Of a stretch of DNA of 64,000 nucleotides, positions 35,585-44,501 are shown one piece after another. Numbering within the stretch: the first letter of the stretch is position 1; every line of letters begins with the position of its first letter. The translations under genes and the position numbers were made by a program. The DNA is taken from contig JAOPYI010000146.1 in the NCBI GenBank assembly GCA_025964675.1, positions 1-64,000 on the forward strand. Direction: 5' to 3'. The notes below the pieces were generated by a model. It saw nothing but the letters and a program-made list of their open reading frames with translations, had not been told where the DNA came from and did no database searches. The stretch comes from Sphaerisporangium sp. (GTDB taxonomy: Bacteria; Actinomycetota; Actinomycetes; Streptosporangiales; Streptosporangiaceae).

Positions 35585-36121
35585 TCAGAAAAGGCAGCCG
35601 ACGTGCGCGAGGGCCTGCTTCAGCAGAACGCCCTGTCCGCCGGCCATCTCCTGCTGCACCACCGGCGACGAGGCCTCCTCGGGCGTGAACCATACAAGGT
35701 CGAGGGCATCCTGCCGGGGACGGCAGTCACCCGCGACCGGGACGACATAGGCGAGGGACACCGCATGCTGCCGTGGATCGTGGTACGGCGTGACGCCAGG
35801 CGTCGGGAAGTACTCGGCGATGGTGAACGGCTGCGGAGAGGCCGGGACGCGGGGCAGCGCCGTCGGGCCGAGGTCCTTCTCCAGGTGGCGCATGAGCGCG
35901 TCACGGACACGCTCCCGGTGAAGCACGCGGCCTGAGACAAGGGCGCGGGTGACCGTACCGTCCGATCCGATGCGCAGCAGCAGGCCGACATGCGTCACCA
36001 CTCCCGTGTCGTCGGCTCGCACCGGCACGGCGTCGACGTAGAGGATCGGCATCCGTGCGCGGGCTGACTCCAGTTCGCCGGGAGTGAGCCAGCCGGGCGT
36101 GGTTTCGGTCATTTCGGTCAC
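35585..36121 (-). CDS. Nudix-like DUF4916 protein with degenerate Nudix box
   Basis: A 178-residue protein of the DUF4916/Nudix-fold type. The Nudix box can be aligned: Gly64, Glu70 and Arg78 are in place, but the catalytic REUxEE block is RHLEKD (78-83), so the metal-binding glutamates are mostly lost. LDLVWFTPEEA near the C-terminus is the usual Nudix tail. The protein may be a binding protein rather than a pyrophosphohydrolase. It converges on the ammonia-lyase gene with a 19-bp gap. No regulatory feature is visible. Confidence 0.7.
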   Translation of the reverse strand: MTEMTETTPGWLTPGELESARARMPILYVDAVPVRADDTGVVTHVGLLLRIGSDGTVTRALVSGRVLHRERVRDALMRHLEKDLGPTALPRVPASPQPFTIAEYFPTPGVTPYHDPRQHAVSLAYVVPVAGDCRPRQDALDLVWFTPEEASSPVVQQEMAGGQGVLLKQALAHVGCLF

Positions 36122-36251
36122 TCATCGATCGTACTTCGCGGGCCGGCTCCGGGACGCTGTCGTCCGTGGTCAAGGAGGGCCGCGGGCGATGGGGGGCGTG
36201 ATCAGGCGCCGGGCGGCGTCGCGGAAGACAGCTACCGCGGCGGGGCCGTTG

Positions 36252-38417
36252 TCAGCTCTCCAAACTAAGCGCGAGCCGGGGGGCCAGGCCGGTGTTCCTG
36301 CGGTAGCCGAGCCGGTGTACCGCCAGTTCAAGCGCCTCGCGCTGGCCGACGAGGACCACCCACGATTTGGCTCTGGTGACCAGCGTGTACAGCAGCCTGC
36401 GGCGCAGCATCACGCCTTGGGCCTCGGTCACGATCGGCGCCACCACGAATGGATACTCGCTGCCCTGGGAGCGGTGCACGCTGATCGCGTAGGCGTGGGT
36501 CAGCTCGTCCAGCTCGCCGAAGGCATATTCCACGCTCTCCCCGTCGTCGGTGCGGATCTCGATCAGCCGGTCCTGCGGGCGCACCACCGTGACCGTGGCG
36601 GTCTCCCCGTTGAACACGCCCTTGTCGTAGTTGTTGCGGATCGGCATGACGCGGTCGCCCACTCTGAAGACCGACGGGCCCGACCAGTGCTCGGCCGTGC
36701 CCTCGCGCGGGGGGTTCAGTCGCTCCTGCAGTCTGCGGCCGAGCTCCAGGGTTCCCGTGGCGCCCTTGCGCATCGGGCACAGGACCTGCACCTGATCACT
36801 GCCGATGTTCTGCTTGCGAGGGATCGCCTCTGTCGCCAGGTGGACCACCCGCTCTGCCACCTGCTCTGGATCGTCGATCTCCTCGAACCAGAAGCCGCCC
36901 CGGCCGGGGAGCACGGGAAGCTCACCACCTCGGATGCGGTGGGCGGCCTGGACGATCCCGCTGTCCTGCGCCTGCCGGAAGACGCGGGTCAGCCGGATGC
37001 GCGGGATCTCCTCCACACGTAGCAGGTCGGCCAGCACGCTTCCGGGCCCGATGCTGGGCAGCTGGTCGCTGTCGCCGACCAGGAGCAGGTGGCTGCCTGT
37101 CGGTATCGCGGCAGTCAGCCTGGTGGCCAGATGCAGGTCCAGCATCGACGCCTCGTCCACCACGACCATATCCACCTCCGCGGGGGACTGCTGGAACAGC
37201 GTGCCCTCCTCCCGCTCTGGCTGCTGGGCGAGCATCCGGTGCACGGTCGTCGCGGGCAGGCCGGTGAGCTCGGACAGGCGCTTGGCCGCCTTGCCCGTCG
37301 GTGCGGTAAGGGTCACCGTGCCGCCCATCGCCCGCACGGTCGCCGCGATCACCTTCAGTGTGTGGCTCTTGCCGCAGCCGGGACCGCCGGTGAGGACGGA
37401 CACGGTGCTGGTCAGTGCCAGGTTCACGGCCACCCGCTGGTCCTCGTCCAGCGCCTCGTCCTCCGCGAACGCGCGCAGCGGCAGCGTCGAGCGGGCCCGG
37501 CAGAGCCTGGCCAGGTGCGCCGCCAGCGCGATCTCGCGGCTGTGCTGCTCCTTGGCGTACACCACCGCTTGGCCCGGGTCGGCCGGCGACGCCTCGACGA
37601 CCACCCGGCGATCGGCGACCAGCGCGTCGACCGCCCGGCGGATCAGCTCCTCCTCCTGCTCGACCAGGCTCACCGCCTGGGCGACGAGGGCGGGCAGCGG
37701 CAGGAAGCAGTGCCCGTCACGGGCGGCCGCCGCCTCCAGCCTGTCCAGGACCGCTGCCTTCATGCGCTGCGGACTGTGCTCCGGCACCCCCGATCGCAGG
37801 GCGATCCGGTCGGCGGTGTGGAAGGCGATGCCTTTGACCTGGCCGATCAGCCGGTACGGGTCGGAGATGAGGACGTCGCCCGAGTCGTTCCCGTAGACCT
37901 GGTAGATCTTGGCCGCGAGCAGTGGGCTGATCCCGAAGCCCTGCAGGACGACCATCAGCGCGGCGACCGCCTTCTGCTCCGCCCAGGCCTGGACGATCTG
38001 TGCCTGCCGCCCGGCGCCGATGTTGACGACTTCCCTGAGGCGCTCCGGCTCGGTGTCGATGACCGTGAGCGTCTGCTCTCCGAAGTGGCTGACGATGGCG
38101 TGGGCGAGCCGCTGCCCGATCCCCCGGATCAGGCCCGAGCCGAGATACAACGTGATGGCCCGCACGGTTGAAGGGACCACCCGCTCGCACTGCCTGACCA
38201 CCAGGCGGCTGCCGTGGCGCGGGTGTACTTCCCAGTCCCCGGCCAGCCGCAGCGTCTCGCCTGGCTGCACCCCCGCCAGCGCGCGGCCCGAGGCGACGAA
38301 CCCCGCCAGGCCCTCGGCGCTCATGCGGGCGACCGTGTACTCGTCGTCGCGGACGTACACCAGCTGCTCGACGGAGGCCTCCAGGCCCGTCAGGCACGGC
38401 TTCGCGAGCACGGTCAC
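36252..38417 (-). CDS. recD2: ATP-dependent RecD-like DNA helicase (RecD2)
   Basis: A 721-residue superfamily 1B 5'-3' helicase. The N-terminal third has helix-hairpin-helix-like segments (GSGLIRGIGQRLAHAIV), followed by Walker A GGPGCGKS (344-351), Walker B DEAS (421-424), LLVGDSDQLPSIGPG, and the C-terminal motif VHRSQGSEYPFVV. No RecB or RecC gene is nearby, which fits the stand-alone RecD2 class involved in DNA repair. It is a little shorter at the N-terminus than some RecD2 proteins. Divergent from the DUF72 gene with a 205-bp gap. Confidence 0.88.
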   Translation of the reverse strand: MTVLAKPCLTGLEASVEQLVYVRDDEYTVARMSAEGLAGFVASGRALAGVQPGETLRLAGDWEVHPRHGSRLVVRQCERVVPSTVRAITLYLGSGLIRGIGQRLAHAIVSHFGEQTLTVIDTEPERLREVVNIGAGRQAQIVQAWAEQKAVAALMVVLQGFGISPLLAAKIYQVYGNDSGDVLISDPYRLIGQVKGIAFHTADRIALRSGVPEHSPQRMKAAVLDRLEAAAARDGHCFLPLPALVAQAVSLVEQEEELIRRAVDALVADRRVVVEASPADPGQAVVYAKEQHSREIALAAHLARLCRARSTLPLRAFAEDEALDEDQRVAVNLALTSTVSVLTGGPGCGKSHTLKVIAATVRAMGGTVTLTAPTGKAAKRLSELTGLPATTVHRMLAQQPEREEGTLFQQSPAEVDMVVVDEASMLDLHLATRLTAAIPTGSHLLLVGDSDQLPSIGPGSVLADLLRVEEIPRIRLTRVFRQAQDSGIVQAAHRIRGGELPVLPGRGGFWFEEIDDPEQVAERVVHLATEAIPRKQNIGSDQVQVLCPMRKGATGTLELGRRLQERLNPPREGTAEHWSGPSVFRVGDRVMPIRNNYDKGVFNGETATVTVVRPQDRLIEIRTDDGESVEYAFGELDELTHAYAISVHRSQGSEYPFVVAPIVTEAQGVMLRRRLLYTLVTRAKSWVVLVGQREALELAVHRLGYRRNTGLAPRLALSLES

Positions 38418-38622
38418 CGTAGCCTCCCGGGGATCATGTGCGGCACCTCATCGAGGACACTAGCGGGCCGCTGCGACAGTTGGAGACAGCGATCGCCGAA
38501 CGCCGCGAGCGCCACCTGGATTGCTGAGCGCCCGATGGGGAGGCCCAGTGTGGTGCCCCCGAGGTCCGGGCATGCATCCTGGCCATACGGGCAGGTCCTG
38601 TCAGAAGGAGGGCCGATGCCGC

Positions 38623-39402
38623 ATGTTGTTCGTGGGGACGTCCGGGTGGCAGTACGTTCACTGGCGGGGGGTGCTGTATCCCCCCGGGCTGCCGCAGCGG
38701 GTGTGGCTGGAGCGGTACGCCGAGTGCTTCGACACGGTGGAGAACAACAACGCCTTCTACCGGCTGCCGCCGCGCGAGACGTTCGAGAGCTGGCGTGAGC
38801 GCACCCCGGACGGATTCGTGATGGCGGTCAAGGCCAGCCGGTTCCTGACCCACATCAAGCGGCTCAAGGACCCCGAGGAGCCGGTCCAGCGGCTCATAGA
38901 CGCCGCCGAGGGCCTCGGTCCCAAGCTGGGGCCCGTCCTGCTCCAGCTCCCGCCGACCCTGCGGGCGGACACCGAACGGCTCGACGCGTGCCTGCGCTGC
39001 TTCCCCGGCCACGTGCGCGTGGCCGTAGAGCCCCGGCACCCCTCCTGGTGGAGCGACACCATCCGGGAGGTTCTCACCTCACACCGTGCCACCCTGTGCT
39101 GGGCCGATGTCCTCGGCCGGCCGCGCAGCCCCCTGTGGCGCACCGCCGGATGGGGCTACATGCGGTTCCACCAGGGCCGCGCCAGCCCGTGGCCGTCGTA
39201 CGGCGACGCGTCACTGCGGTCCTGGCTGCACCGCATCGGCCAGGCTTGGGACAGCGGGTCCGACATGTACGTCTACTTCAACAACGACCCGGGCGGCGCC
39301 GCCGTGCGCAATGCCATACGTTTCGCAGAGCTGGCCCGCGCCGAGGGGTGGCCGGTGAGCCGCACCCCGGCCGGCGTCCCCAAAGCCGGAGCCGCCACCT
39401 AA
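38623..39402 (+). CDS. DUF72 family protein
   Basis: A 259-residue DUF72 TIM-barrel-like protein. It has the family opening VGTSGWQYVHWRGVLYP, YAECFDTVENNNAFYRLP, FVMAVKASRFLTHIKRL, GPVLLQLPPTL, and the late VYFNNDPGGAAVRNA. The biochemical function of the family is not settled. The ATG at 38623 is preceded by AAGGAGGG ten bases away, slightly long, and no better start is in frame. It stands alone between recD2 and a methyltransferase relic. Confidence 0.82.
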   Translation: MLFVGTSGWQYVHWRGVLYPPGLPQRVWLERYAECFDTVENNNAFYRLPPRETFESWRERTPDGFVMAVKASRFLTHIKRLKDPEEPVQRLIDAAEGLGPKLGPVLLQLPPTLRADTERLDACLRCFPGHVRVAVEPRHPSWWSDTIREVLTSHRATLCWADVLGRPRSPLWRTAGWGYMRFHQGRASPWPSYGDASLRSWLHRIGQAWDSGSDMYVYFNNDPGGAAVRNAIRFAELARAEGWPVSRTPAGVPKAGAAT

Positions 39403-39412
39403 GGTTCCGGTA

Positions 39413-39554
39413 TGGCCGGGCGGCCTGATCCGCTCGGCGACATCGTCCTCCGGGATGAATGCAGCACGGCGAGCAAGACCAGGCCCACCGGCCGGTCGAA
39501 GTCGATGTGCCCGGTGACCTTCGGGTCGTCGAGGATGGCCTCGGGCCCGCGCAG
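39413..39554 (-). pseudogene. Fragment of SAM-dependent methyltransferase (PF04672-like)
   Basis: Minus-strand sequence here translates as GPEAILDDPKV followed by DFDRPVGLVLLAVLH, then after a one-base frame change near 39458 as FIPEDDVAERI. Joined, this matches the central part of the actinobacterial S-adenosyl methyltransferase family with the phrase AVLHFIPD. Both ends are missing and the frame is broken. It is a gene remnant lying against the stop codon of the neighbouring SDR. Confidence 0.65.
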
Positions 39555-40256
39555 TCATGCGTACTGCGGGTAGAGCGCCACAACTCCACCGGCCAGGCCG
39601 ACCTGGACGTGGCGGCTCCCGGCATCGGCCAAGATCTCGACGTCACCGGCCTCGACGGCATCCAGCGCAAGCCTGGCGACGCTCGCCGGATCGCTCTTCG
39701 GAGAGTCGACAACGTGGCTTGCCATGTCGGTGTCCATGAAGCCGACGTGCAGGGCGCTCACCTGCGTGCCCTGAGCTGCGAGCTCGTTGCGGAGCGCGTT
39801 GGTCAGCGACCATGCCGCAGCCTTCGCGGCCGAGTACGCGCTGTAACCGGGGTACGTGATCCATGACAGGACCGACAAGACGTTGAGCACGGCGCCGCCG
39901 CCGTGTTGGGCCAGCTGCGGAACGAATGCGCGGGTCACGGCGAGTGGTCCGAAATAGTGCGTGTCCATCTCCAGGCGGATGTCGTCCATGGAGCCGTCCG
40001 TGACCGACGCGCCGGTGTAGGAGCCGGCGTTGTTGATCAGCAGCGAGACTCCGGAGGCGGCCTTCGCGGCAGCGGCGACGGAGTCGGCGTCGGTGACGTC
40101 GAGCGCGATCGGGATCACGCCGGGAAGGTCGATCGAGTCGGGATTGCGGGCACCTCCGTACACGACGGCGCCCCGCTCGAGCAGTTGCTCGGCGAAGTGC
40201 CGGCCGAGGCCCCGGTTGGCACCGGTCACGAATGCGGTGCTTCCTGCAAGTTCCAT
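39555..40256 (-). CDS. SDR-family oxidoreductase
   Basis: A 233-residue short-chain dehydrogenase of the small classical type: TGANRGLG at the N-terminus, LLINNAGSYTG, and the catalytic YSAAK. It is divergent from an HxlR-type regulator with an 87-bp gap, the common arrangement in which the regulator represses the dehydrogenase and is relieved by a reactive compound. The natural substrate is unknown. Confidence 0.84.
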   Translation of the reverse strand: MELAGSTAFVTGANRGLGRHFAEQLLERGAVVYGGARNPDSIDLPGVIPIALDVTDADSVAAAAKAASGVSLLINNAGSYTGASVTDGSMDDIRLEMDTHYFGPLAVTRAFVPQLAQHGGGAVLNVLSVLSWITYPGYSAYSAAKAAAWSLTNALRNELAAQGTQVSALHVGFMDTDMASHVVDSPKSDPASVARLALDAVEAGDVEILADAGSRHVQVGLAGGVVALYPQYA

Positions 40257-40284
40257 GACACTCTCCTGAGTCCATCTCGCTGAG

Positions 40285-40297
40285 TTGGTTATTCCAA
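40285..40297. promoter_or_regulatory. Small inverted repeat in SDR/HxlR gap
   Basis: TTGG-TTATT-CCAA lies in the shared promoter region of the SDR gene and the HxlR regulator. Its location suits an operator, but the arms are only four bases. Confidence 0.25.
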
Positions 40298-40343
40298 TCT
40301 AGACCGCTGGGTGGGAGAACACAACTCAGGGTAAACTGGCCCC

Positions 40344-40802
40344 ATGGCGACTCCGAAGATGACGGACTCCAGCTGTTCCATAGCACGCAGTCTCGGCGTG
40401 CTCGGCGAGCGCTGGGCCTTTCTGATCCTGCGCGAGGCCCTCACTGGATCCACCCGATTCGCCCAGTTCCGCGACGCCCTGGGCATTGCGCCCGACATCC
40501 TCACCGCTCGGCTGGCAACACTGGTCGGGCACGGCGTCATGACCCGCGAGCCCTACCAGGAACCGAGCAGCCGAACCCGCTACGAGTACCACCTCACGCC
40601 GGCCGGCCGGGAACTGCACATCGCGCTCGGCTCCCTGCAGCAGTGGGGGGATACGTACCTTCCGTGGCCGGACGGACCCACCGTCCAGCGGCGGACACGA
40701 GACGGCGGCCGTCCGGTCCACGTGGGATTCATCGACGACCGCGGCCAGGAAGTCAGCCCCGACGATGTCGTGACGGTCAAGACCGCCGCATATCCCGCCT
40801 AG
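40344..40802 (+). CDS. HxlR-family transcriptional regulator
   Basis: A 152-residue winged-helix regulator. The sensor cysteine position is Cys9 in DSSCSIARSLGVLGERWAFLILREAL, the family signature. The wing reads REPYQEPSSRTRYEYHLTPAGREL. A C-terminal extension of about 40 residues is longer than the minimal HxlR protein. It is divergent from the SDR gene and likely controls it. It is followed by a DUF1697 gene after 22 bp. Confidence 0.87.
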   Translation: MATPKMTDSSCSIARSLGVLGERWAFLILREALTGSTRFAQFRDALGIAPDILTARLATLVGHGVMTREPYQEPSSRTRYEYHLTPAGRELHIALGSLQQWGDTYLPWPDGPTVQRRTRDGGRPVHVGFIDDRGQEVSPDDVVTVKTAAYPA

Positions 40803-40824
40803 GATCGCGTTCTAAGGTGTGCTA

Positions 40825-41376
40825 ATGACGACGAAGGCGTATGCGGCGCTCCTCCGCGGCATCAACGTGAGCGGTCACAACAAGGTCCCGATGGCCGAAT
40901 TGCGGGCGCTGCTCACCGAGCTCGGCCACAGCGACGCACGCACGTATCTGCAGAGCGGCAACGCTATCTTCACCAGTGCTCTGGGCGATGAGAAGGCGCT
41001 CGCAGCGCAGCTGCGGCAGGCCATCGAGGAGCGCTTCGGCTTCGGCGTCGATGTCCTGGTGCGTGATCACGCGTACCTGAAGGCCGTGGCCGACGCCTGC
41101 CCGTTCCCGGCAGCCTCGCTTGAAGGCAAGCAACTGCACGTCACGTACTTCTCCGAGCCGGTCACCGCGTCGCGTTTCGCGTCCCTCGACGCGGCGAGCC
41201 ATCTCCCCGAGGAGTTCCGGTTCGGCGACCGTGCGCTTTACCTCTATCTTCCGAACGGCCTTGGCCGGTCCAAGCTCGCGGAAGCCCTGGTGAAATCCGC
41301 GCCGACCGATGGTGTCATCGCCACCAGCCGCAACTGGAACACCGTCGCCAAGCTCGTGGAGCTGACCCAGACCTGA
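40825..41376 (+). CDS. DUF1697 family protein
   Basis: A 183-residue protein starting TTKAYAALLRGINVSGHNKVPM, the unmistakable opening of DUF1697, followed by TYLQSGNAIF and SRNWNTVAKL near the end. The family has no assigned function. ATG 40825 is preferred over GTG 40819, since AAGG lies seven bases upstream of it. It may be co-transcribed with the HxlR gene. Confidence 0.84.
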   Translation: MTTKAYAALLRGINVSGHNKVPMAELRALLTELGHSDARTYLQSGNAIFTSALGDEKALAAQLRQAIEERFGFGVDVLVRDHAYLKAVADACPFPAASLEGKQLHVTYFSEPVTASRFASLDAASHLPEEFRFGDRALYLYLPNGLGRSKLAEALVKSAPTDGVIATSRNWNTVAKLVELTQT

Positions 41377-41417
41377 CCGGCGCGACCCGCCTGACGGGAT
41401 GGCCATAGGCTCGCGGC

Positions 41418-41867
41418 ATGAGCGGCTTCGAGATAGGCACCGACGGTCCCCGGGTGATCGTCGTCGGGATCGACGGCTCGGACACCTCGCTCCGCGCCGC
41501 CGCCTATGCTTGGGGGCTCGCTCGCCGCCAGGGCTCTGAGTTGATCTTCGTATTCGTCGCCGGCACCAGCCCGATCACCTCACTCCTCCCCGACGCCACC
41601 GTGTCCGCCATCAAGGCGCAGGAGGAGGTGGGAACCGAGCTGCGCGAGCGGATCGCCAAGGTCGCGGAGTCGACCCATCCCCGGGTCCCGCACACCTTCC
41701 GGACCGATCGCGGTTACGCCGCGTCCGTCCTGATCCGGGTAGCCGACGAGGTCAGGGCCGACGCGGTGGTCGTGGGCGCCTCGGCCCAGGTCGGTCACCG
41801 TCTTATCGGCTCAGTGGCGATCCGCCTGGTCCGTGCCGGCCGCTGGCCCGTCACCGTCGTGCCGTAG
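41418..41867 (+). CDS. Universal stress protein (UspA family)
   Basis: A single-domain 149-residue Usp. It begins RVIVVGIDGSDTSLRAAAYA and ends with the nucleotide-loop region VVGASAQVGHRLIGSVAIRLVR then WPVTVVP. The usual G-2x-G-9x-G(S/T) ATP loop is partly altered (VGASAQVGHRLIGS), so ATP binding is uncertain. No operon partner is evident; it is convergent with the GntR gene. Confidence 0.83.
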   Translation: MSGFEIGTDGPRVIVVGIDGSDTSLRAAAYAWGLARRQGSELIFVFVAGTSPITSLLPDATVSAIKAQEEVGTELRERIAKVAESTHPRVPHTFRTDRGYAASVLIRVADEVRADAVVVGASAQVGHRLIGSVAIRLVRAGRWPVTVVP

Positions 41868-41912
41868 CCGGGGCACCCGTCGAACGGAAGTTCTCGATCG
41901 CTTCCTTTACGA

Positions 41913-42635
41913 TCATTCCGCCCGGACGAGCGCGGCGATGCGCACGTCGCGAGTGCGCTCCAGGTGCGTCGTGAGCAGGGAACGGGCGGCATCCACATCT
42001 CCCGAGGAGATGGCGTCCAGAATTACGGGATGCTCGCCGTCGGTGGCGTTCAGGTTCGGCGAGTCGGCGAGTGATGCCGTCTCGTAGGGTGCCAGTTGCC
42101 AGGCCAGCCGCTCCAGGAGTTCAGCGATCGTGGTGTTCCGGGATGCCTGGGCGAGCACGATGTGCCAGCGGGCGTGCAACGCCCGGGCCTCGGCCGGATC
42201 GGAGGCCGAGGATGCGCGCTCCTGCACGTGACGCAGCCGTTCCAGGTCCAGTGGAGACCGGACCCGTGCGGCCTGTGCCGCGGCCTCGGCCTCCAGGGCG
42301 ATCCTGGCCTGGTAGATCTCGGCGACCTCCTCGATGGACCGCACACGTACCTCGACGCCACGCGGGCCGCGATGGAGCAGCCCGTCGGACTCCAACCGCA
42401 GGATCGCCTCGCGCACGGGGGCGCGGCCGACGCCGTACCTCGTGCTGATAACGGTCTCCAGCACCGGTGACCCTGGAGGAAGGGCACCGCTGAAGATCTC
42501 TTCCTGCAATCGGAGGTACTGCGCCTGCACGGCGTCGGACGAGCCGACTGCCTGCTTGCGTGTGACGGACGACCCGGTCCCGGGTTCCACGATGAGCTCC
42601 TGGACTGTGTAGCGGGCCCGTGATGGCCCGTCCAT
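41913..42635 (-). CDS. GntR-family regulator (FCD type)
   Basis: A 240-residue regulator: about 30 extra N-terminal residues, a winged helix with GRAPVREAILRLESDGLL, then a helical FCD domain with a His-containing ALHARWHIVLAQASRN and GEHPVILDAI. It is divergent from the DapA/cyclase/LLM operon. A near-perfect 18-bp palindrome sits 15 bases upstream of its start, so it probably represses both itself and the operon and is released by a pathway acid. Confidence 0.86.
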   Translation of the reverse strand: MDGPSRARYTVQELIVEPGTGSSVTRKQAVGSSDAVQAQYLRLQEEIFSGALPPGSPVLETVISTRYGVGRAPVREAILRLESDGLLHRGPRGVEVRVRSIEEVAEIYQARIALEAEAAAQAARVRSPLDLERLRHVQERASSASDPAEARALHARWHIVLAQASRNTTIAELLERLAWQLAPYETASLADSPNLNATDGEHPVILDAISSGDVDAARSLLTTHLERTRDVRIAALVRAE

Positions 42636-42649
42636 GAGTGTATCGGTTA

Positions 42650-42667
42650 ACGCGCGTCGACACGCGT
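42650..42667. promoter_or_regulatory. Putative operator between GntR and DapA-type operon
   Basis: ACGCGCGTCGACACGCGT is a 16-of-18 palindrome centred on GTCGAC and is flanked by a partial direct repeat (GCGTCGACA twice). It lies just upstream of the GntR start and 148 bp before the first catabolic gene. This is a suitable place for autoregulation and control of the divergent operon. Confidence 0.45.
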
Positions 42668-42814
42668 CGACAGGGTGTGTTATGTTGCGGAACTACGTGG
42701 TTACACCTCGATGTCCGGCAAGGGGCTTTTGTCGGCCCTAAAACCTATTAAACCAGCATGAAAACTCGGCTATTGGCCGGGAGTGCCCTCAGTGGAGAGG
42801 CATCAAGGAGATCC

Positions 42815-43756
42815 GTGAACGAGCGCATTGCGGCAGGTAAGGGGCTGATCGCGGCAGCGTTGACGCCGTTCGGCAAGGGCACCGTCCGGGTGGACTACGG
42901 TCGATTCAATGATCAATTGCGGGCGATCGCCGCGTATCAGCCGCTTGCCGTGACCGTCGGGGCGGTGGAGAGCCAGGAGTTCCAGGTACTCAGTAAGAGG
43001 AGCCGGCTGAGGCTTGCCGAGGTCGCCGTGGAAACGCTGCCGGATGTGCCGGTCATCGCCGGGGTGTCGAGCGCGGACCTGGCGGAGTCCGTCGCCCTTG
43101 CGAAGGAGGTCGCCAGGCGGGGCGCCACGGCTGTCCTCGCGGTCGCGGCCCCCAAGCCCTGGGGTTCCGCGCCGACTCCCGATGAGGCCGTTGAGTGGTT
43201 CGCGACGCTGGCAGGGGAAAGCCCGCTGCCGGTCGTGCTGTACAACAACCCCCGTCTCGGCGTCGATCTGAGCGTCGAGACGATCGCGCGTATCTGCGAA
43301 CTGCCGAACGTGATCGCGCTCAAGGAAACCTCACGTGATGAGTCGAAGCTGCTCGGCCTGATGAAGCGGGTGAGTGGCAGCGGCGCCGTATTCACCAACA
43401 TGGAGCTGCTGTTCTCGACGCTCCTGCTTGGGGGCAACGGCGCGATGCTGCCCACCCCCGGTCTCCCCGTCGGTACCGCCCTGACCGAACTCGTCCTCAA
43501 GGGAGACCACGAGCGCGCCGCCCGGCTGGCACTGTTCTTCGCCGAGTTCCCCAGCCGGTGGATGGAACTTGGCTTCCTGCCCGTCGCCAAGGCCGCCGCC
43601 GAGCTCATGGGCTGCGATGTCGGCGATCCGGTCCGGCCGTACTCCGGACTCGACGACGACTCCCGCAGGCGACTGCGGGACTACCTGGCCGAATGGGACC
43701 TGCTCGACGCGTTCACCAGGCCGGGCGGCTTCCGCTACGAGGAATCGGTGAAGTGA
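42815..43756 (+). CDS. DapA/NanA-family lyase (dihydrodipicolinate-synthase-like)
   Basis: A 313-residue class I aldolase-type protein. The Schiff-base lysine is Lys170 in VIALKETSRDE and the proton-relay tyrosine Tyr143 in VVLYNNP. The usual GTTGE loop is replaced by GAVESQEF, so it is not a standard lysine-biosynthesis DapA. GTG 42815 is chosen because AAGGAG lies four bases upstream; ATG 42758 would add 19 unrelated residues. Its stop shares a base with the next ATG (TGATG). It likely cleaves or hydrates a pyruvate-type or 2-oxo acid intermediate in a degradative pathway. Confidence 0.82.
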   Translation: MNERIAAGKGLIAAALTPFGKGTVRVDYGRFNDQLRAIAAYQPLAVTVGAVESQEFQVLSKRSRLRLAEVAVETLPDVPVIAGVSSADLAESVALAKEVARRGATAVLAVAAPKPWGSAPTPDEAVEWFATLAGESPLPVVLYNNPRLGVDLSVETIARICELPNVIALKETSRDESKLLGLMKRVSGSGAVFTNMELLFSTLLLGGNGAMLPTPGLPVGTALTELVLKGDHERAARLALFFAEFPSRWMELGFLPVAKAAAELMGCDVGDPVRPYSGLDDDSRRRLRDYLAEWDLLDAFTRPGGFRYEESVK

Positions 43757-44406
43757 TGACACTTTTTGATCTTTCCCACCCCATCTGGCCGGGCATGCCG
43801 AAGATCCCCGTGCTGCCGGATGTCGAGGTCGATGTCGTGACGTCCATCGACAACGGCGCACCCATGAACATCAGCGCGGTACGGCTCGCGCTACACGTGG
43901 GCACGCACGTCGACGCGCCGGTGCACATCGTTCCCGGCGGGGAGTCGATCGACCAGATCCCGCTGTCCCGTTTCGCCGGCAGGGCCGTCGTCGCCGGCGT
44001 GCACAGGAAACCGGGGGAGGAAATCACGGTGGAGGACGTCTTGGGCGGCGGCCCCGCCCCCGAACGCGGCGACTTCCTGATCATCCACACCGGGTGGGGA
44101 GAGAAGTTCGGCTTCGCCGAGTACGACGACTTCCCCAGCCTCAGTCCTGACCTCGCGACGTGGGCCGTGGAATCCGGGATTCCGCTGGTCGGGACCGACA
44201 CCCTCACGCCTGACCTGCCGGTGAGCCGCCGTCACACGGGTTTTGACTTCGCGGTGCACCGGACGCTGCTGGGCTCTGGCGTGCTCATCGCCGAGAATCT
44301 CCGGGGCCTCGCCCCCCTGACAGGGCGGCGAGTCACACTCCGCGCGTTCCCGCTCGCGATCAAAGGCGCCGACGCGGGCCCCGCCCGGATAGTGGCGGAG
44401 CTCTGA
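43756..44406 (+). CDS. Cyclase-family metal-dependent hydrolase (kynurenine-formamidase-like)
   Basis: A 216-residue PF04199-type protein with the full metal motif HVGTHVDAPVH (47-57), the opening FDLSHPIWPGMP and the block DFLIIHTGW. Such enzymes hydrolyse formamides, lactones or cyclic amides. It is translationally coupled to the lyase gene. Within this operon it could hydrolyse an amide or ester formed by one of the flavin monooxygenases; this is an inference. Confidence 0.86.
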   Translation: MTLFDLSHPIWPGMPKIPVLPDVEVDVVTSIDNGAPMNISAVRLALHVGTHVDAPVHIVPGGESIDQIPLSRFAGRAVVAGVHRKPGEEITVEDVLGGGPAPERGDFLIIHTGWGEKFGFAEYDDFPSLSPDLATWAVESGIPLVGTDTLTPDLPVSRRHTGFDFAVHRTLLGSGVLIAENLRGLAPLTGRRVTLRAFPLAIKGADAGPARIVAEL

Positions 44407-44501
44407 CACGTGGCCGCCCCGATGTTGGCGATACGCCCACCCTTAATGTCCGCGCTTTTCCCAAACGCTGATGTCCACCCTCTTCCGGAACGCGAGTCAC
44501 C

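Noticed and set aside
42758-42814. Earlier ATG start for the DapA-type gene
   Set aside because: It adds 19 residues unrelated to the family and has no ribosome site, while GTG 42815 follows AAGGAG.
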